This document shows positions 37,959 through 49,700 of a stretch of DNA of 64,000 nt, piece by piece. A program made the position numbers and the translations under genes. Position 1 is the stretch's first letter. Every line of letters begins with the position of its first letter. Location of the stretch: NCBI RefSeq assembly GCF_001039355.2, contig NW_019775389.1, forward strand, positions 132,380-196,379, in the 5' to 3' direction. The notes under the pieces are model-generated. The model was not told where the DNA came from and did no database searches. It saw only the letters and a program-made list of their open reading frames with translations. The stretch is from Lingula anatina. Taxonomy: Eukaryota; Brachiopoda; Lingulata; Lingulida; Lingulidae.

Positions 37959-38980
37959 CTGTGTCGTTATATCTTGGAAAAAATGTTTCATAAACGTCGA
38001 TCCAATAACACTCTATATATTTTAAAAGTCTAATTGCAAATATTTCCTACAAAACAAAATAGCACTTGAAGCAAATACGTCTAAAGGCAGTAAGTTGACA
38101 AATAAAAAAGCTGTTTTCTCATACCTTATTCATAACGCAAACCAGTTGTATGGCAGTTTTTACCACGCAAGTCAAATATTGTATAACAACTTTCATGGAC
38201 AAAAAGGGTGGCAGAGATTAGGGATATACCATTATAACAAACAAATGTTAAACAATAAACCACTTTTAACAATCCATACTAAACTCATGTAGACATTTCA
38301 CCTTTTAGTCGAAGAAATAAAAAGTATATTATTATGGTTTGAATTCATAGATCTGAATCTAAGGCTCCAATACTAATAATTGTAATATATCGGGATTCCA
38401 GTACCTGCGGTTTTGCAACGACGTTCTCTCGTTAGCTTGTGACTACATGGGACCAGTGGAAACATGGTTTGCTTTGTCTTATTTTTTCACTGAAGAAAGC
38501 TGGTTTTGGGGCATGCCAGCTGTGCATATAAACTGCAATAAGCACAGTAGTCACGCCTCGTCCTGGTACCCGATACAATCTGTATATTTCGAAATAGCGC
38601 AGTTCAAGCATAAGATAACTAAAATCGTTCAAGGGAAAAAGCAACGTATCAGTGTCCTTCTTAGGGCAATTTGTTAACATTCTTAATGTTGTACTTAAAT
38701 TAAACGTGTCCTCTCAAATTCAGTAATGTGCCGAGCAAAACATTACTCGATATTGTGTCGTTCAATTTAAGTTTCCTTAGCAAATCAACCCTGGGTGGAC
38801 AGCAAGTGAATATGTTTCTGCGCTAGGATTTTTTCCTGTTTTTCCGTACATTTTTATCACCTCAAATAAACCACAACAAACTTATTTTCCCCGGGGCAGA
38901 AAAACTAGTGTTTTCTTCTTGCTCGTCCACTCCATTTCCATGGCAATATTTTCCGCTACATCAATGACAGATGGTAGGTT

Positions 38981-39156
38981 TTAGCTGGGCTGAGCATCGC
39001 CATTATCCTCCCCGGGGACTGCCTGGTGTTCCCCTTTCTTCATACAGCATTTCTCGTAACAGTACAGTGGGAAACAGAGCACACCCGACACGGCCAGCGT
39101 GGCACCGCCAAAGACGAAAGAAATAGTATAACTTCCCGTGGCATCGTACAACCCTC
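38981..39156 (-). CDS. gene B coding exon 7 (TM12, tail, stop)
   Basis: 176 nt after ccacatttcag. Encodes [20 protein letters not shown], the last helix, a Cys-rich juxtamembrane stretch (CYEKCC) and a short tail. Stop TAA at 38983-38981. Confidence 0.9.
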
Positions 39157-42100
39157 CTGAAATGTGGACGGTTAAACGAGGTCAGAAGTGACGATACTGA
39201 CAAACAGCACAAACTTTAAACACTCAGAACCTAGCGTACTTTTCTCAGTGTAAGTCGACACTACACTAATGAACAAGGATGTATCCAGGGGGATGCCACT
39301 GCCCTTAGCTTCAGAGGTGTCCCCCACAATTTAAAATAAACCTTAAACCCTGTCCCCCCCCCCTCGCCCCACCCCGCGCAAAATTCTAGATCCGCCAGCA
39401 AAGAGGAGATCCTACGAAGTAATTACCCAATTACCCTCACAGGGGTCTCTAGAAAAAGCACTTAACAAAATTGTATTCACAAACTTTGTAAGAGACCCCT
39501 GGCGTTCCTTATGTGAACAGAGAATACAAAGTACGGTGTGTGGTATTTAGAAAACACGCAAACATCCCGACAGATCAGGACGCCTGACTTTACCTGTCAG
39601 TAACTCAAAAATGGTATGGTTTATATTCACCTGCTATTGGTGACCCGATGAAGCTGGCAAGACCCTGACACAACGTGATGAGACCAAACGCGTTGGTAAG
39701 TTTATCCAACCCCAACAGCTCTACAAGAATGATGGATCGGAGAGAAATGTAGGCAGCTGGAAGGTAAATGATGCTATTAATGAATGACGGATGAGAGAAG
39801 AATTCTATCTGACTGGTTTCCACTATAGGCCTATGTTTTAAAAGTAATCATCTTTATAGATGTATATTAAGTGAGTAGACATGTCAAATTTATTGCCACT
39901 AAATCCGATCAAACACCAACATTAAGTTTCAAATGGTATGACTTATCAAATAGAACAACTTAATGAAACGCCAGTATCCCGGGGTTTTGTTTCCTTATTT
40001 CGTTCGTTTCATTTCGAAGTGGGCGGATGAATAAGGAGGTCAAGTTTACGACCAGAAATGTGCAGCTTTAAAGTCTTTTTTTTTACTGTCCGCTGAATAA
40101 TTTTGTTCATTGTTTCAAGTTGACTTTCTTTGAATTTTGAAAGGAGCTTGTTATATTTACATGTATATGCATTACAGGAATATGCACAGTTGTTCTTTCG
40201 CTTTTAATGTATCTTAAGGTCAAACAGTCAAAAAAACTATTACTGTACATGATTTAGAACTTTGAAAACGTTAGAGCATTGAAAAAACGCTTGTGAGAAA
40301 TTCTGTTGTTTTCTTATTTTATTCTACCATGCAGCTGAAGCACGAAGAATACACGGGCTTAATTGTCTCGCTATCGTAATCAGAAGCAGGAAAACGCATG
40401 CGTGCTCCGGATATTGTGTACCATACCTATACAGAGGCCAAAAACCGTAGAGTAAACGGCCAGAAGCGCATGCGTCGTACACAATGGCACCAACATGGTC
40501 GCTGTACCACCCACGATTAACGCCACATTGCTGATGACGAGACTATTTGCCCAAGCATGGTCACAAACCCATCCTAAAAAAACATAAAAAAGTAACAGTT
40601 ATAGTATCGTGCTGAATACAAATATTTGTCCTTCAAATATGCTGGTATGAATAAAGTAGGACCTACATGTGTGTAAAATGATGCAAAATACGCCAATACT
40701 GGCAAAGGTTCCGAATTTCGTTTTGGTGTTGCCAATATTCCAGTATCTGCTTATAACCGAAATTTTACTTGAAAGACAGTACTGAGTTTAAAACATTTTG
40801 CCTCGATAACAAATATGATATCCCTTAAAACTGGCGGACAGTGGGTCGACTTTACGCGTGGGATGCAATGGAAAACATATAGTTTAATTAACCTCAATCG
40901 GCACGTGGTTTTCATTTTTTGATGGGGAAATTAAACTCCTTATTATCACTGGGCTTAGAGCAGGCCTTAGGAAGTGAGTTGACATGCTGGTATGGCAGCA
41001 AAATAAATGAATGAAGTTACCCAGGATATAGTGATCTTATATATAAAAAACTGATGACATATGAAAGTTATCAAGTTTATTTCCCCCTGTGATGCTACCG
41101 GTACATACTATAATCAAGAAATGCGTACAAGCAAAAATTATACATACCAGAGGCTATACGGCCTACAGTATTTGATATTCCTATAATGGATAGTAGGAAC
41201 ACGGCGTCCCCTCCTGGAACCCCAACTGATTGCGCATAGTCGGGAAGGTATGTGAACGGAATGAAGAAACCTAAAATTTTATTCAAAACATATAAAAGAG
41301 CATATTCTAGAATAAGCAAGTACCCTAAATATTCAAATAATCGTCACTTCTTGCTGAGGTAAAATGCGTTGAATCAGAATTCCGTTTCCATAGTTGACAA
41401 CTACCTTGCGTGATGGATTTATTGCAATTTTCTCTGCAAAGATAGCGAATTAATGGCCCTAAATGATACTAGAAAATTCTATTGATCACGCTTAACAAAC
41501 TTGCCATTTATAGATGATAAGACTCCATCTTATTATACGTTGGTATTAACGTATCCAATGACGAATGTCTTTATATTATAAGAATCACCCTCAGCATTCA
41601 ATTGCTAAGATTAAATCACGAAATGTTAAAGTCTTATGTGTCTGATACTTTAATTAAAATACCCCGGGGCTAAATCCCCTTAAAATATAACAAAAAGATA
41701 TCATTCTGATATATGCCAGCATAACTTACCGACCATTGAAAAGAAGCAACATATGCCGTACAATGTAAAAGGGGGCAATTTAAGTAGAGAAAAATCCATC
41801 ATCTCCATCAGAATATCGCGCATGGATTCGGGGATAAATCTGCATAGGTAAGGTTCCACCCGTGGGACTGCCGGCGGAAGTGACGTCGTACTTTTAATAT
41901 AGTCCTCCACTGACGTGCTCTGCTGGTACTCCGGGAGATGCAAGATACTTCCGCTGTAGAAGATGTCTTTGCGGTACATGGGACGCTGTAAATGACTGCG
42001 GATAGAGGTGGAGCTTTGGCTGATTCGCCATGTCTGACTCCCTACGGGCGATGCGTTGATCTCTTCCACGGTTGTGACCACGTGATGCGGTCTTCCGGTT

Positions 42101-43886
42101 GGGCTACTGTCACCATTTGCATGTTCTTTGTCAGCGTACTCCTGAACTAATATTTTTGGGATAGGTTTGCCGCCTGGGCCAGCACGAGACTTTGTCGCTG
42201 GGCGCGTTGGTTCGTCAAAAGAGACACCCCTTGGCCGCCGTAAGTTCTGACTTCCATTGTCCATATTTATCACAGGTGCCGAGCTTATGTCTTTAATGTC
42301 CAAATCACGCCCGTTTTTCTCCACTATTTGTAAAGCATTGTCCGGCTTCTTAATTTTTGTGGTTTCTTTCTCGGAAAAGTCCTCCATTTCGACGTCTAGG
42401 ACTTTTTTACGTGGTTCGGTCCCAAGTGGCCGGAAGAGGGCGCCAAGGACGCAGCCGTTGAGGACTAGCCCGGCAACTATCAAGGTGCCCCCTCGCCACG
42501 CGAAGTTGTCTATAAGTGCCTTGCATAATGGGGCAAACACAAACGCTCCTGCACCGCTCCCACACACGGCGATGCCTGTGGCAAACGCACGCTTTTTTTC
42601 AAAGTAGAAGCCTACCATAACAATGGCCGGTAGGTACATCAGACCGAACCCAAATCCTGAAAACCCAGAAAAGAATACGTGTGTTTTTGTAGAAAATGAT
42701 GTTACAATATATGTATCAGCTGAATATATACAGGAAATCAAGAAAAAAGGGCAGTGAACAATATATTTACCCAAAAGAAAGTAAAACTCATAGTAGCGCG
42801 TAGGTAAAGTGTAACCAACATGAGGTGTCATTTACAATGTACAACATGCAATTGTTGAAGATAAAATCCCTCTAATATGCAACATTTTAACAACATTTTG
42901 GTAAAAAATGAAACGTTCCTTTAAACCATAACTGATACAGCCATACTGTAATTATGAACAGGGTAGTTAATTACATACATTAAATGGCTTAACTTCACTT
43001 TGACAGGCTGTTGTTTAACCGTTTCCTTGACAGTAGTGATATTAGTACAACGTATGTATTACAAAACTCAAAGTGTTATGTTAACACGGGAGATTGTGCT
43101 CCCAAATAAGAGCTCAATGGTATAACGACGCCAATGATTGCTGCTGCATATACTAGTGTGACGTACCGCCTAGTGCTCCGTAGACGATAATTAAAACCGA
43201 GACACTGGGTGAGAATATTGCGAGTGCGAACGCTATAGCACAGATGATGCTACCGGCGATGGTCACCTTGCGGCAGCCATATCTGTTTGATAGTGCCCCG
43301 GCCACCGGACCTTGAAAACACAACAGAAAAATGCATTTAAATTCTGACAAATGTTGGACATATGTATTGTCAACCAGTGCTCAAGCTCCTGTGCACGTGT
43401 GCGCGTGTTGAAATGTGTGCGTGCAAGGGCGTTTGTCTTAGTGTGTAAATGTGTTTGAAATTAAGTGCCTGTGTTTGTGTGTATATGTGTGTGCGTATTT
43501 TTACAGAGCGTAGGTGCATGACTGTAATGAATATCATAATGTTTAACGCTAAAATAAAAGTTTGAAAATGGCACCGCCACCAGTGACGTCTGACGTAAAG
43601 GAAAAGATTGGTGGCGACGTCTATACTCACCCATGGTAAGATACATGCCGTTGAGGACCGAGCCCACCCAGGCTGTCTTACTCTTGCTGTCTCCATACTC
43701 TGCCAGAAACTCCACGTACCATATTCCAAAGGAAAAGCACACGCCGTCTACTAAGACGTTGCAAAAGAATGACGCAACCAGTATGACCCAGCCGTAGCCT
43801 CCATCTGGGGGTAAGGCGGGAATTTCTGTGTCGAAGTCGAGGTCGTTGTCCTCTTCCTGATCCTGCCCTTGTTTTGAATCTGTCAT
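38981..43886 (-). CDS. SLC16-family monocarboxylate transporter (gene B), 7 coding exons
   Basis: Spliced coding sequence in reading order: 43886-43631, 43310-43167, 42656-41730, 41270-41148, 40573-40427, 39756-39631, 39156-38981; 1899 nt, 632 residues plus stop. It is a 12-helix major-facilitator carrier of the MCT family at the plasma membrane. DGGYGW (28-33) marks TM1 and [11 protein letters not shown] (151-161) marks TM5. A long cytosolic loop ends in [12 protein letters not shown] (358 on). TM8 has GISNTVGR with Arg480 (MCT1 Arg306) and Asn476 where MCT1 has Asp302; no lysine matches MCT1 Lys38. The N-terminus before TM1 is strongly acidic and the C-tail is short (ends DAQPS). It is paralogous to gene A and convergent with it. 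ATG 43886 is preferred over an upstream in-frame ATG at 43928 because an acceptor (cattcag, AG at 43891-43890) lies just before it. Substrate unknown. Confidence 0.94.
39272..39401. mobile_element. possible remnant of a small DNA transposon in gene B intron 6
   Basis: The segment starts with ggatgtatccaggggga and ends with aaaattctagatccgcc; read inverted, the ends are loosely alike (cggatctagaatttt versus gtatccaggggga), as in some hAT-type MITEs. A C-rich stretch lies inside. No target duplication is clear. Confidence 0.25.
39631..39756 (-). CDS. gene B coding exon 6 (TM10-TM11)
   Basis: 126 nt between ttaccttccag and ATAGCAG|GTGAAT. Encodes [18 protein letters not shown] and [12 protein letters not shown]. 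Same length and phases as gene A exon 5. Confidence 0.92.
40427..40573 (-). CDS. gene B coding exon 5 (TM9-TM10)
   Basis: 147 nt between gtttttttag and TGTATAG|GTATGG. Encodes [15 protein letters not shown], a helix with GGTATMLVP, and [13 protein letters not shown]. Too broken by frame to show as a long open frame, but the MCT alignment is continuous. Confidence 0.88.
41148..41270 (-). CDS. gene B coding exon 4 (TM7-TM8)
   Basis: 123 nt between ataaaattttag and GCCTCTG|GTATGT. Encodes [14 protein letters not shown] and [17 protein letters not shown]. Confidence 0.9.
41730..42656 (-). CDS. gene B coding exon 3 (TM4-TM6, central loop, TM7 start)
   Basis: 927 nt between gggttttcag and ATGGTCG|GTAAGT. 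Encodes [20 protein letters not shown], the TM5 signature, an acidic/basic loop and the [20 protein letters not shown] module, then helix 7. The frame stays open upstream to 42831 through the intron, which has no MCT similarity. Confidence 0.93.
43167..43310 (-). CDS. gene B coding exon 2 (TM2-TM3)
   Basis: 144 nt between gttttcaag and GGCG|GTACGT. Encodes [14 protein letters not shown] and the following helix. Matches gene A exon 2 in length, phase and sequence pattern. Confidence 0.92.
43382..43498. repeat. GT-rich degenerate microsatellite in gene B intron 1
   Basis: Interrupted GTGT/GCGT tract; on the minus strand it gives spurious CA-coded His/Thr-rich frames running on from exon 1. Confidence 0.85.
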
Positions 43887-43889
43887 TTT
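43631..43889 (-). CDS. gene B coding exon 1 (start, acidic N-terminus, TM1)
   Basis: Acceptor cattcag precedes 43889; ATG at 43886-43884. Coding part 256 nt, ending ATGG|GTGAGT (phase 1). Encodes the acidic N-terminus [19 protein letters not shown] and [13 protein letters not shown]. Confidence 0.93.
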
Positions 43890-43892
43890 CTG

Positions 43893-45215
43893 AATGTGAA
43901 AAAAATACAAAGAAGTTGAAGAGTGCACGTATTTTACATAGAGCCACTTAAGGAATATGCTTTTATATGTTTCACTGCAATAGTAACCATTGTTTAGAGA
44001 GATCCCCTTTCATTTTCATATAGTTGGTAATCAATTATTTGCCATTTTCCTATTTCATCAAATAAAATTATCAAATGACAAAAAGGAGTTTATTCCCGTA
44101 TGATTACATATACGTAATAGAAAAATGGTCGAGTATTTTTTCAGTCATTCGATTTTTGCAGTGCGCTTTACTAAGCATCCCCTGCAGAACGATTTTAACA
44201 CCTTACATGTGGTTATCTAAATGCACATACATGTATCTATCCCCACCTCTCTCCCAAAAATCCCTTATTCGCTGGGCTAATGAGAATATAACGAGTTGGC
44301 GGATACCAATATATAGCCAATGCACTCATATCTGACTTATTGCCAACGCCGATCATTACCGCTGACTCCCAAAACCTCATCAGACTTTTATATTTAATTT
44401 CCTAACTGCACTCTCCATTCGATTACTAAACAGTGCCATCGCATCATCGACGTAACAGGTCCGAATGGTTTATCGAATAAAGAAACGGCTAGTGTAGAAG
44501 TAGTTCAGTGCTTTTATCACTATATGACGGTACCCTTTGATGTATGCATTTCAGATAAAAAGCGTGGCTTCACAATTTGTGAAGAATTTTTTTTAATAAT
44601 TCGCATCGAAATGTCAATGGATATCCACTTGTTTTCATCACAATGAAAAAATTGGATGGTTGCGCATGCGTCCTAGCACTGGTTAGACAACAGGGACTTT
44701 CGTTCACCAAATGCTATTTAAGTTAGTGCAGTTTTAGAGCAATAAACCGATAAGAAACCCGATTAAAACCTGGTGAAAACCGCATACATACGTAGTCAAA
44801 AACCAAGGTATTGTCAGGATAAACCTTAAACAAAAACCGCAATTCGAAATTGGTATCTGGAGCGCTTAGCTCTCATAAAAAGCGGTGTGGCTCGCTGTTA
44901 AAGACACATATATTATGTAATTTAATTTATGTACTTACTAATATAGACGATGTGGTGTGAACATGACTTCTTCAAGTACATAGGCAATCAAAGGAAATGG
45001 TATCATCTTATACAATTTAGATTTTCTATGCATCAATGTTCGGTAAAAAAATGCGTCGAGGTCAAATTTCAATCGGCCCTTATATCTAAATTCAGAAGTG
45101 TGGATTACGTGGTCAGCAATTAAGTAGACAAATGAAGGTCTAAATTGATCCTAATCAGAAGGTTGTACGTGTTGTAGTCACTGGTGATCATGAATCACAC
45201 TTACAGCATTGACCA
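43893..45215. other. upstream flank of gene B, no gene seen
   Basis: No coding exon is supported. The acceptor at 43890 shows that gene B must have at least one leader exon at higher coordinates; none is convincing within this stretch. Confidence 0.5.
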
Positions 45216-45322
45216 CCCGGCAAACACATGACGTTTTATAACGTTACCATAACGTTACCGTAGCGTTCTCTGGGGATTCAGAAACGTTATGATAACGTTA
45301 TAATAACGTTCTGTTTGCTGGG
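45216..45322. mobile_element. 107-bp MITE-like element with CCCRGCAAACA ends
   Basis: Left end cccggcaaaca and right end tgtttgctggg are inverted repeats. Between them are many AACGTTA palindromes in mirrored order. The layout is that of a non-autonomous DNA transposon. No target duplication is evident. Confidence 0.65.
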
Positions 45323-45842
45323 AATCAGAGCTGAGAACTTTAATTAACGACATTGCATAGAAAGCCACTGTGATTAATACTGTCAGTCGTTAGTATGAGT
45401 GCTCAGCATTTTGTACATATATTGGTCGTGGCAGCCCCAGTGATATATCGCCCGACTAGATCGAATTTCCTGTCAACTCCGCTTGGCCTCCATTATTGAT
45501 GAACAGGGAATGAAGAATAATCCAAGAACTATTCCAATCTAAATTGACACTTTTTCTGGGATTTTCAGCCACACCACTTTGTTCTATAGATTGTACGTAA
45601 TCGGAACAGTTGGGTTTTTATTATGGCTCAATTTGGAATGCGGTGACGCTCGCGTCTTGGTAGCACAAGGCAGTCAATAATTCCCAAGACAAAATATGAG
45701 ACTAAATTTCTAAATGAACCACAATCGTCAATAACAGAGGATAGCCTTCGTTCTTCACTAGACTAAGTCTGATGGAAAATAAAAGCATGACACCTTTTCG
45801 AAGACGTCTCATAAGACATAATAAACCTAGATAATGCGATTT

Positions 45843-46440
45843 CATTTCGTTTCCAATCTTTATTCGAGACATTTTTTATGCATCTCGAGAGGTTTAGAGA
45901 GTTTATTGCTATAAAACGTTTTGCAACGATAGTAAAGCCAGACCCAAGTCAGCCTTGCATATCTTTAGGTAAATGCAAATTGGGTTAGAAAGCTACAAAC
46001 GGAGCAGTACAAAATAAAACTGTATTTCCTGAAATAAAACAGGTGAATGAAACAGCGAACGCACTAAATATTAATAATAATAAATAATAATAATAAAACA
46101 CTTCTTTAAAACGCGCTACACATGCGTCTTAGCGTTGTTTACATAAAAAATAAAAACTCCACAGATAGATTAAAGCCAGTATAGACTAAAACAGAAAACT
46201 TAAAAATTTTAAAAACTAAAAAGATGCTATAAATTAAAGTATCTTTTAAATAAAAAAGTTTTTAAATTCTTCTTAAAACAGTAATATGAGTCATCCAGAG
46301 ACACATTAGATCTTGTGATAAAATTAGACCATAAAATCGGTGCACAAATCTCGAAACTTCTGTGTCCATATGTTGAAGTTGTCCACTAGATCGAAGTGAT
46401 CTGATAGGAGTTAAAAGTTCTATGTGTTTTTAATATTAAA
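45843..46440 (-). mobile_element. LINE 3' end: reverse transcriptase C-terminus plus 3' UTR
   Basis: On the minus strand a decayed reverse transcriptase C-terminal tail (46440-46227) is followed by a 3' UTR of about 380 bases with an ATT-rich microsatellite and an AATAAA-containing end (gaataaagattggaaacgaa), finishing in GAAAT-type repeats near 45843. It is a 5'-truncated dead copy of a different LINE from the one at 516-1199. Confidence 0.62.
46227..46440 (-). pseudogene. LINE reverse transcriptase C-terminal fragment, frameshifted
   Basis: Visible in the minus strand are PIRSLRSSGQLQ and, after a one-base frame change near 46371, YGHRSFEICAPILWSNF and FKKNLKTFLFKRYF, ending at a TAG (46229-46227). 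This is the common LINE tail order (L-R-S-S, Y-G-x-R-x-F, A-P-x-L-W, F-K-x-x-L-K-T-x-L-F). Confidence 0.65.
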
Positions 46441-46546
46441 CAGAGTACTTCCCTTTTATAAGCTTCAATTTCATTTAGTTTTATAACCACCGCTGCAATT
46501 CACCAGTTTTTACTGACCGCTGATTAACGTCCGAGATTTAACTGAC
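46372..46546. repeat. 175-bp direct duplicate, first copy
   Basis: Matches 46582-46756 with one T/C difference; the two are 35 bp apart and an N follows this copy at 46547. Probably an assembly overlap rather than a biological duplication. Confidence 0.9.
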
Positions 46547-46581
46547 NGTTTTAAGAGTCTTTTTGGTGTCTTTTCGCTTAA

Positions 46582-46756
46582 GTTGAAGTTGTCCACTAGA
46601 TCGAAGTGATCTGATAGGAGTTAAAAGTTCTATGTGTTTTTAATATTAAACAGAGTACTTCCCTTTTATAAGCTTCAATTTCATTTAGTTTTATAACCAC
46701 CGCTGCAATTCACCAGTTTTCACTGACCGCTGATTAACGTCCGAGATTTAACTGAC
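46582..46756. repeat. 175-bp direct duplicate, second copy
   Basis: Same length and sequence as 46372-46546 except for one transition. Part of the LINE-derived region. Confidence 0.9.
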
Positions 46757-49700
46757 CAGAAGAACAACCTTATTTTTCTGAACGCCAAGAATATTACCCG
46801 ATTCCATCTACCACTCAGAATAAACGTCGGCAAAGCGGTGGCCAGAAAGACAATATAGTATTCCAGTTAATGCAAGATTTGTTTAAGTATGATGGATTGC
46901 GTCTCCCAATAGAGCCGAGTCATCGGGGATTTTGGACAAATTGGAGCCCTTTTTTTCCTCTATCACTTATCAACCTTCTTATTGCCTCGGATATCAGTTG
47001 ACCTTTAGGTGAAACAATTGAAGCGACAAAAAACCATTATTGCAGTGGCAACCGGAGCAACCAACTTGTTTTTTTTAAATAAGTGCCATATACTTTGGAT
47101 CCACGTTCCAAATCACGCACAAAGCGTGTTTCCAAATGTTATTATTTTCATATCTGTTAAGAAAAAGCAGTGGACTACACATATCTGTACCCATTGCCCA
47201 TTATTCATCTTGTACAAAGATGATGGACTGAAATCAAACGGACCCTCTCTTAGACATCTAAACAATGATCCTATTTTCCTTCGAGTTTTATGTTTTTCAT
47301 CATTGTATAGAAATACTGATAGTATTGTGAACCATTGTTTTCATAACTCATGCGTACAAGAAATGTAAACAAAACCATATGTTAACATGTGCGCTGACCA
47401 ACCACTAAGGAACATCTTAAAACACATCGCAGTAACTCACCATCATTAGTATCACAGGGGGTTAATTAATTGTGGGATGTGGTGTATATTGAGGAGAATC
47501 CAAACCAATGTTATATTGCTTCACTGTCGCTGCATTAATGTTACTGCCTTCATGGAGAAACCTACTCCAGACATCGTTAAACCACTGGTACCGGCACAAC
47601 ACTGCTTGCCAATTTATAGATGCTTAATCAGTATATGCACAAGACGATCACAGCATCCCTATCTTAATTGCCATAATCATGAGAACATGGACACAATATG
47701 TCGCGTCTGTTGGCATTTGTTCAAAATCGTATGACGAAGGATGCATGTACATGTGCGCACATGAGCACACCCGTGCAGGCGTGTGCAGGCGATCTCAAAA
47801 TCACCACACAGTCATTTTAAATGGTATTGATAATACACACACACAACAGTACCACTATGATGACCCTGTATATCTTCCATTGCCGCCAGCTCTAGGAAAA
47901 CGCTGGACCGCCTGGACAACTACAGCTTCACCTGCATGGTTTTGCACACTTGCCCCCAAAAGGCTGCCTACATGTATTAGTGACTTAATAATGTGTGACT
48001 ACATAATACGTCATCATTGAGAGGCGACCTCCTTCCCATTTACATGCTAATATGTATACTGGTAGCTCTGTTCACATAAGACTCGTCTCGGGTATGTCTG
48101 GGCTTGTGTCTACTAACTGTGTTCCCATGTAAGGCATTCATTGCCATCGAAATATCGAAGTAAATACTTAACACGTCGTCTAAGCAACTGATCCAATATG
48201 GCATTGTAATCGGTGAAATATTCCAAAGATATCAGCTTTAAGTGTTTGTTTATTGTGTTCATTATTGTGTTCATAGGTAAAGATGAATGTATATGTAAGT
48301 CACCGAATCCGCAACAATTGCATTCACATTATTATAATACCGATCAATAACGTTGAATCAGATACATCACTCATCTAAAACAGCACCGAACGTCCACGCA
48401 GAAGCCAAATTGTTCTGAGCAGTGCTTCTCAGCTCAGTTGTGCATGCACGTGTATCTGCTCAATTAAATGTTCGAACGATTGGTAGCATATACCAGTATA
48501 AAGGCAATCACCCAAGCTTTTAGACAATGCCCGCATTCATACGGCGGCAAAAGAAAAGGAAAGAAAAGGAAATGGAACCCGTAACGCTCTCTAGAGATTA
48601 CCCGGATGTCTGCGACTTATTTTCGGAATGGCAAAGTTGAGTCTTTTGTTCTGCTCTGGCATTTAGAACAAAATACGGACGGCACATCACTGATACGAAA
48701 TATGATTTAAAATGAGGTTCATAAATACAAATAGAATCGATTGAGACGTGAAGTAATATCCTTGGAGTTCAGACATGAAGATTGCAGAGATTTCGGGATG
48801 GGAGAGTTCTTCCAATAAATCACTGAATTGACACAGTGACCCGGGTCCGTAATCCCAATTGGTTTCCATTCAGCACTGTTTCAATGACCGCTAACCTAAC
48901 ATTTGCTTACAAATCAGCTCAATATTTGTCTGGTGCAGCCATCACGTTTCCCATCACAGGAGTCAATCTGCTGGGAAATTGTACAAAATGTTGACGTCGG
49001 GCAATAAATAATGATGGCCAGGATTGATATGACGATCTGTGGCTTGAACGCATGGTCTTTTTCTCAACGTTAACTAATAACTACCCGTGCTTGCTTAATT
49101 GTGATTCAGTCACTCGAATTTAATTTTTAAGTTTGAAAGCAAGCAGTGGCAGTTTGCCTTACGTTCTACAAAGTTTCATTGAAGTGTCTCAAGGCAAGAC
49201 CAAGCCAGTTCTACACAAGACTTGAGAACAGCCTGGTCCTCAGTCCAACATGAACCAAAGGCACGCTACTCCGTTTTTCTACATACATGTACTTGTCATT
49301 TGACGAAAAAACAGGAAAATAAAAGAACCTGACCCTCTTTAGGTAGAAACACTTTCGTATCACCTTGAAGCCGTGTGCTCACAGCAGTTCATGATCATTT
49401 AGGTATGTAATATCACACTAGATAGGTCTTCCCTTTAAGCTACCTGCCATATATACACACACAACTAGATTTGTACACCGCGATTTTTACTGTAGGCATT
49501 ATTACTAACAGTGAGCATTACCACTGTACTGTAAGTGCTGGTAGATTCGACTTTCACACGCTCAGTTAAGTATACACATGGTTCTACCGGTATAGATTTT
49601 CTTTATTGACACACAATAAATAAAAAGTGTAGAGGGAATAGCAAAAGTGTAACCATAACCGTGGCGCCTCTGCTAGACAGAGGACTTGACCACACCAACG

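Larger units (their letters stand above)
34305..38980. other. intergenic space between the convergent SLC16 genes
   Basis: Contains the 3' UTRs of both genes. On the + strand the first polyadenylation-like hexamers I noticed are ATTAAA (35762) and AATAAA (36972); which is used is unknown. I did not find AATAAA or ATTAAA on the minus strand close to the gene B stop. Open frames here are short and not gene-like. Confidence 0.6.

Noticed and set aside
41701-42831. Whole 376-codon minus-strand frame as one exon
   Set aside because: Only 42656-41730 matches MCT proteins; the extension at both ends is intron that happens to stay open, and splice sites mark the true borders.
47009-47368. 119-codon plus-strand open frame
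   Set aside because: No domain and no paired splice sites; composition is like the background.
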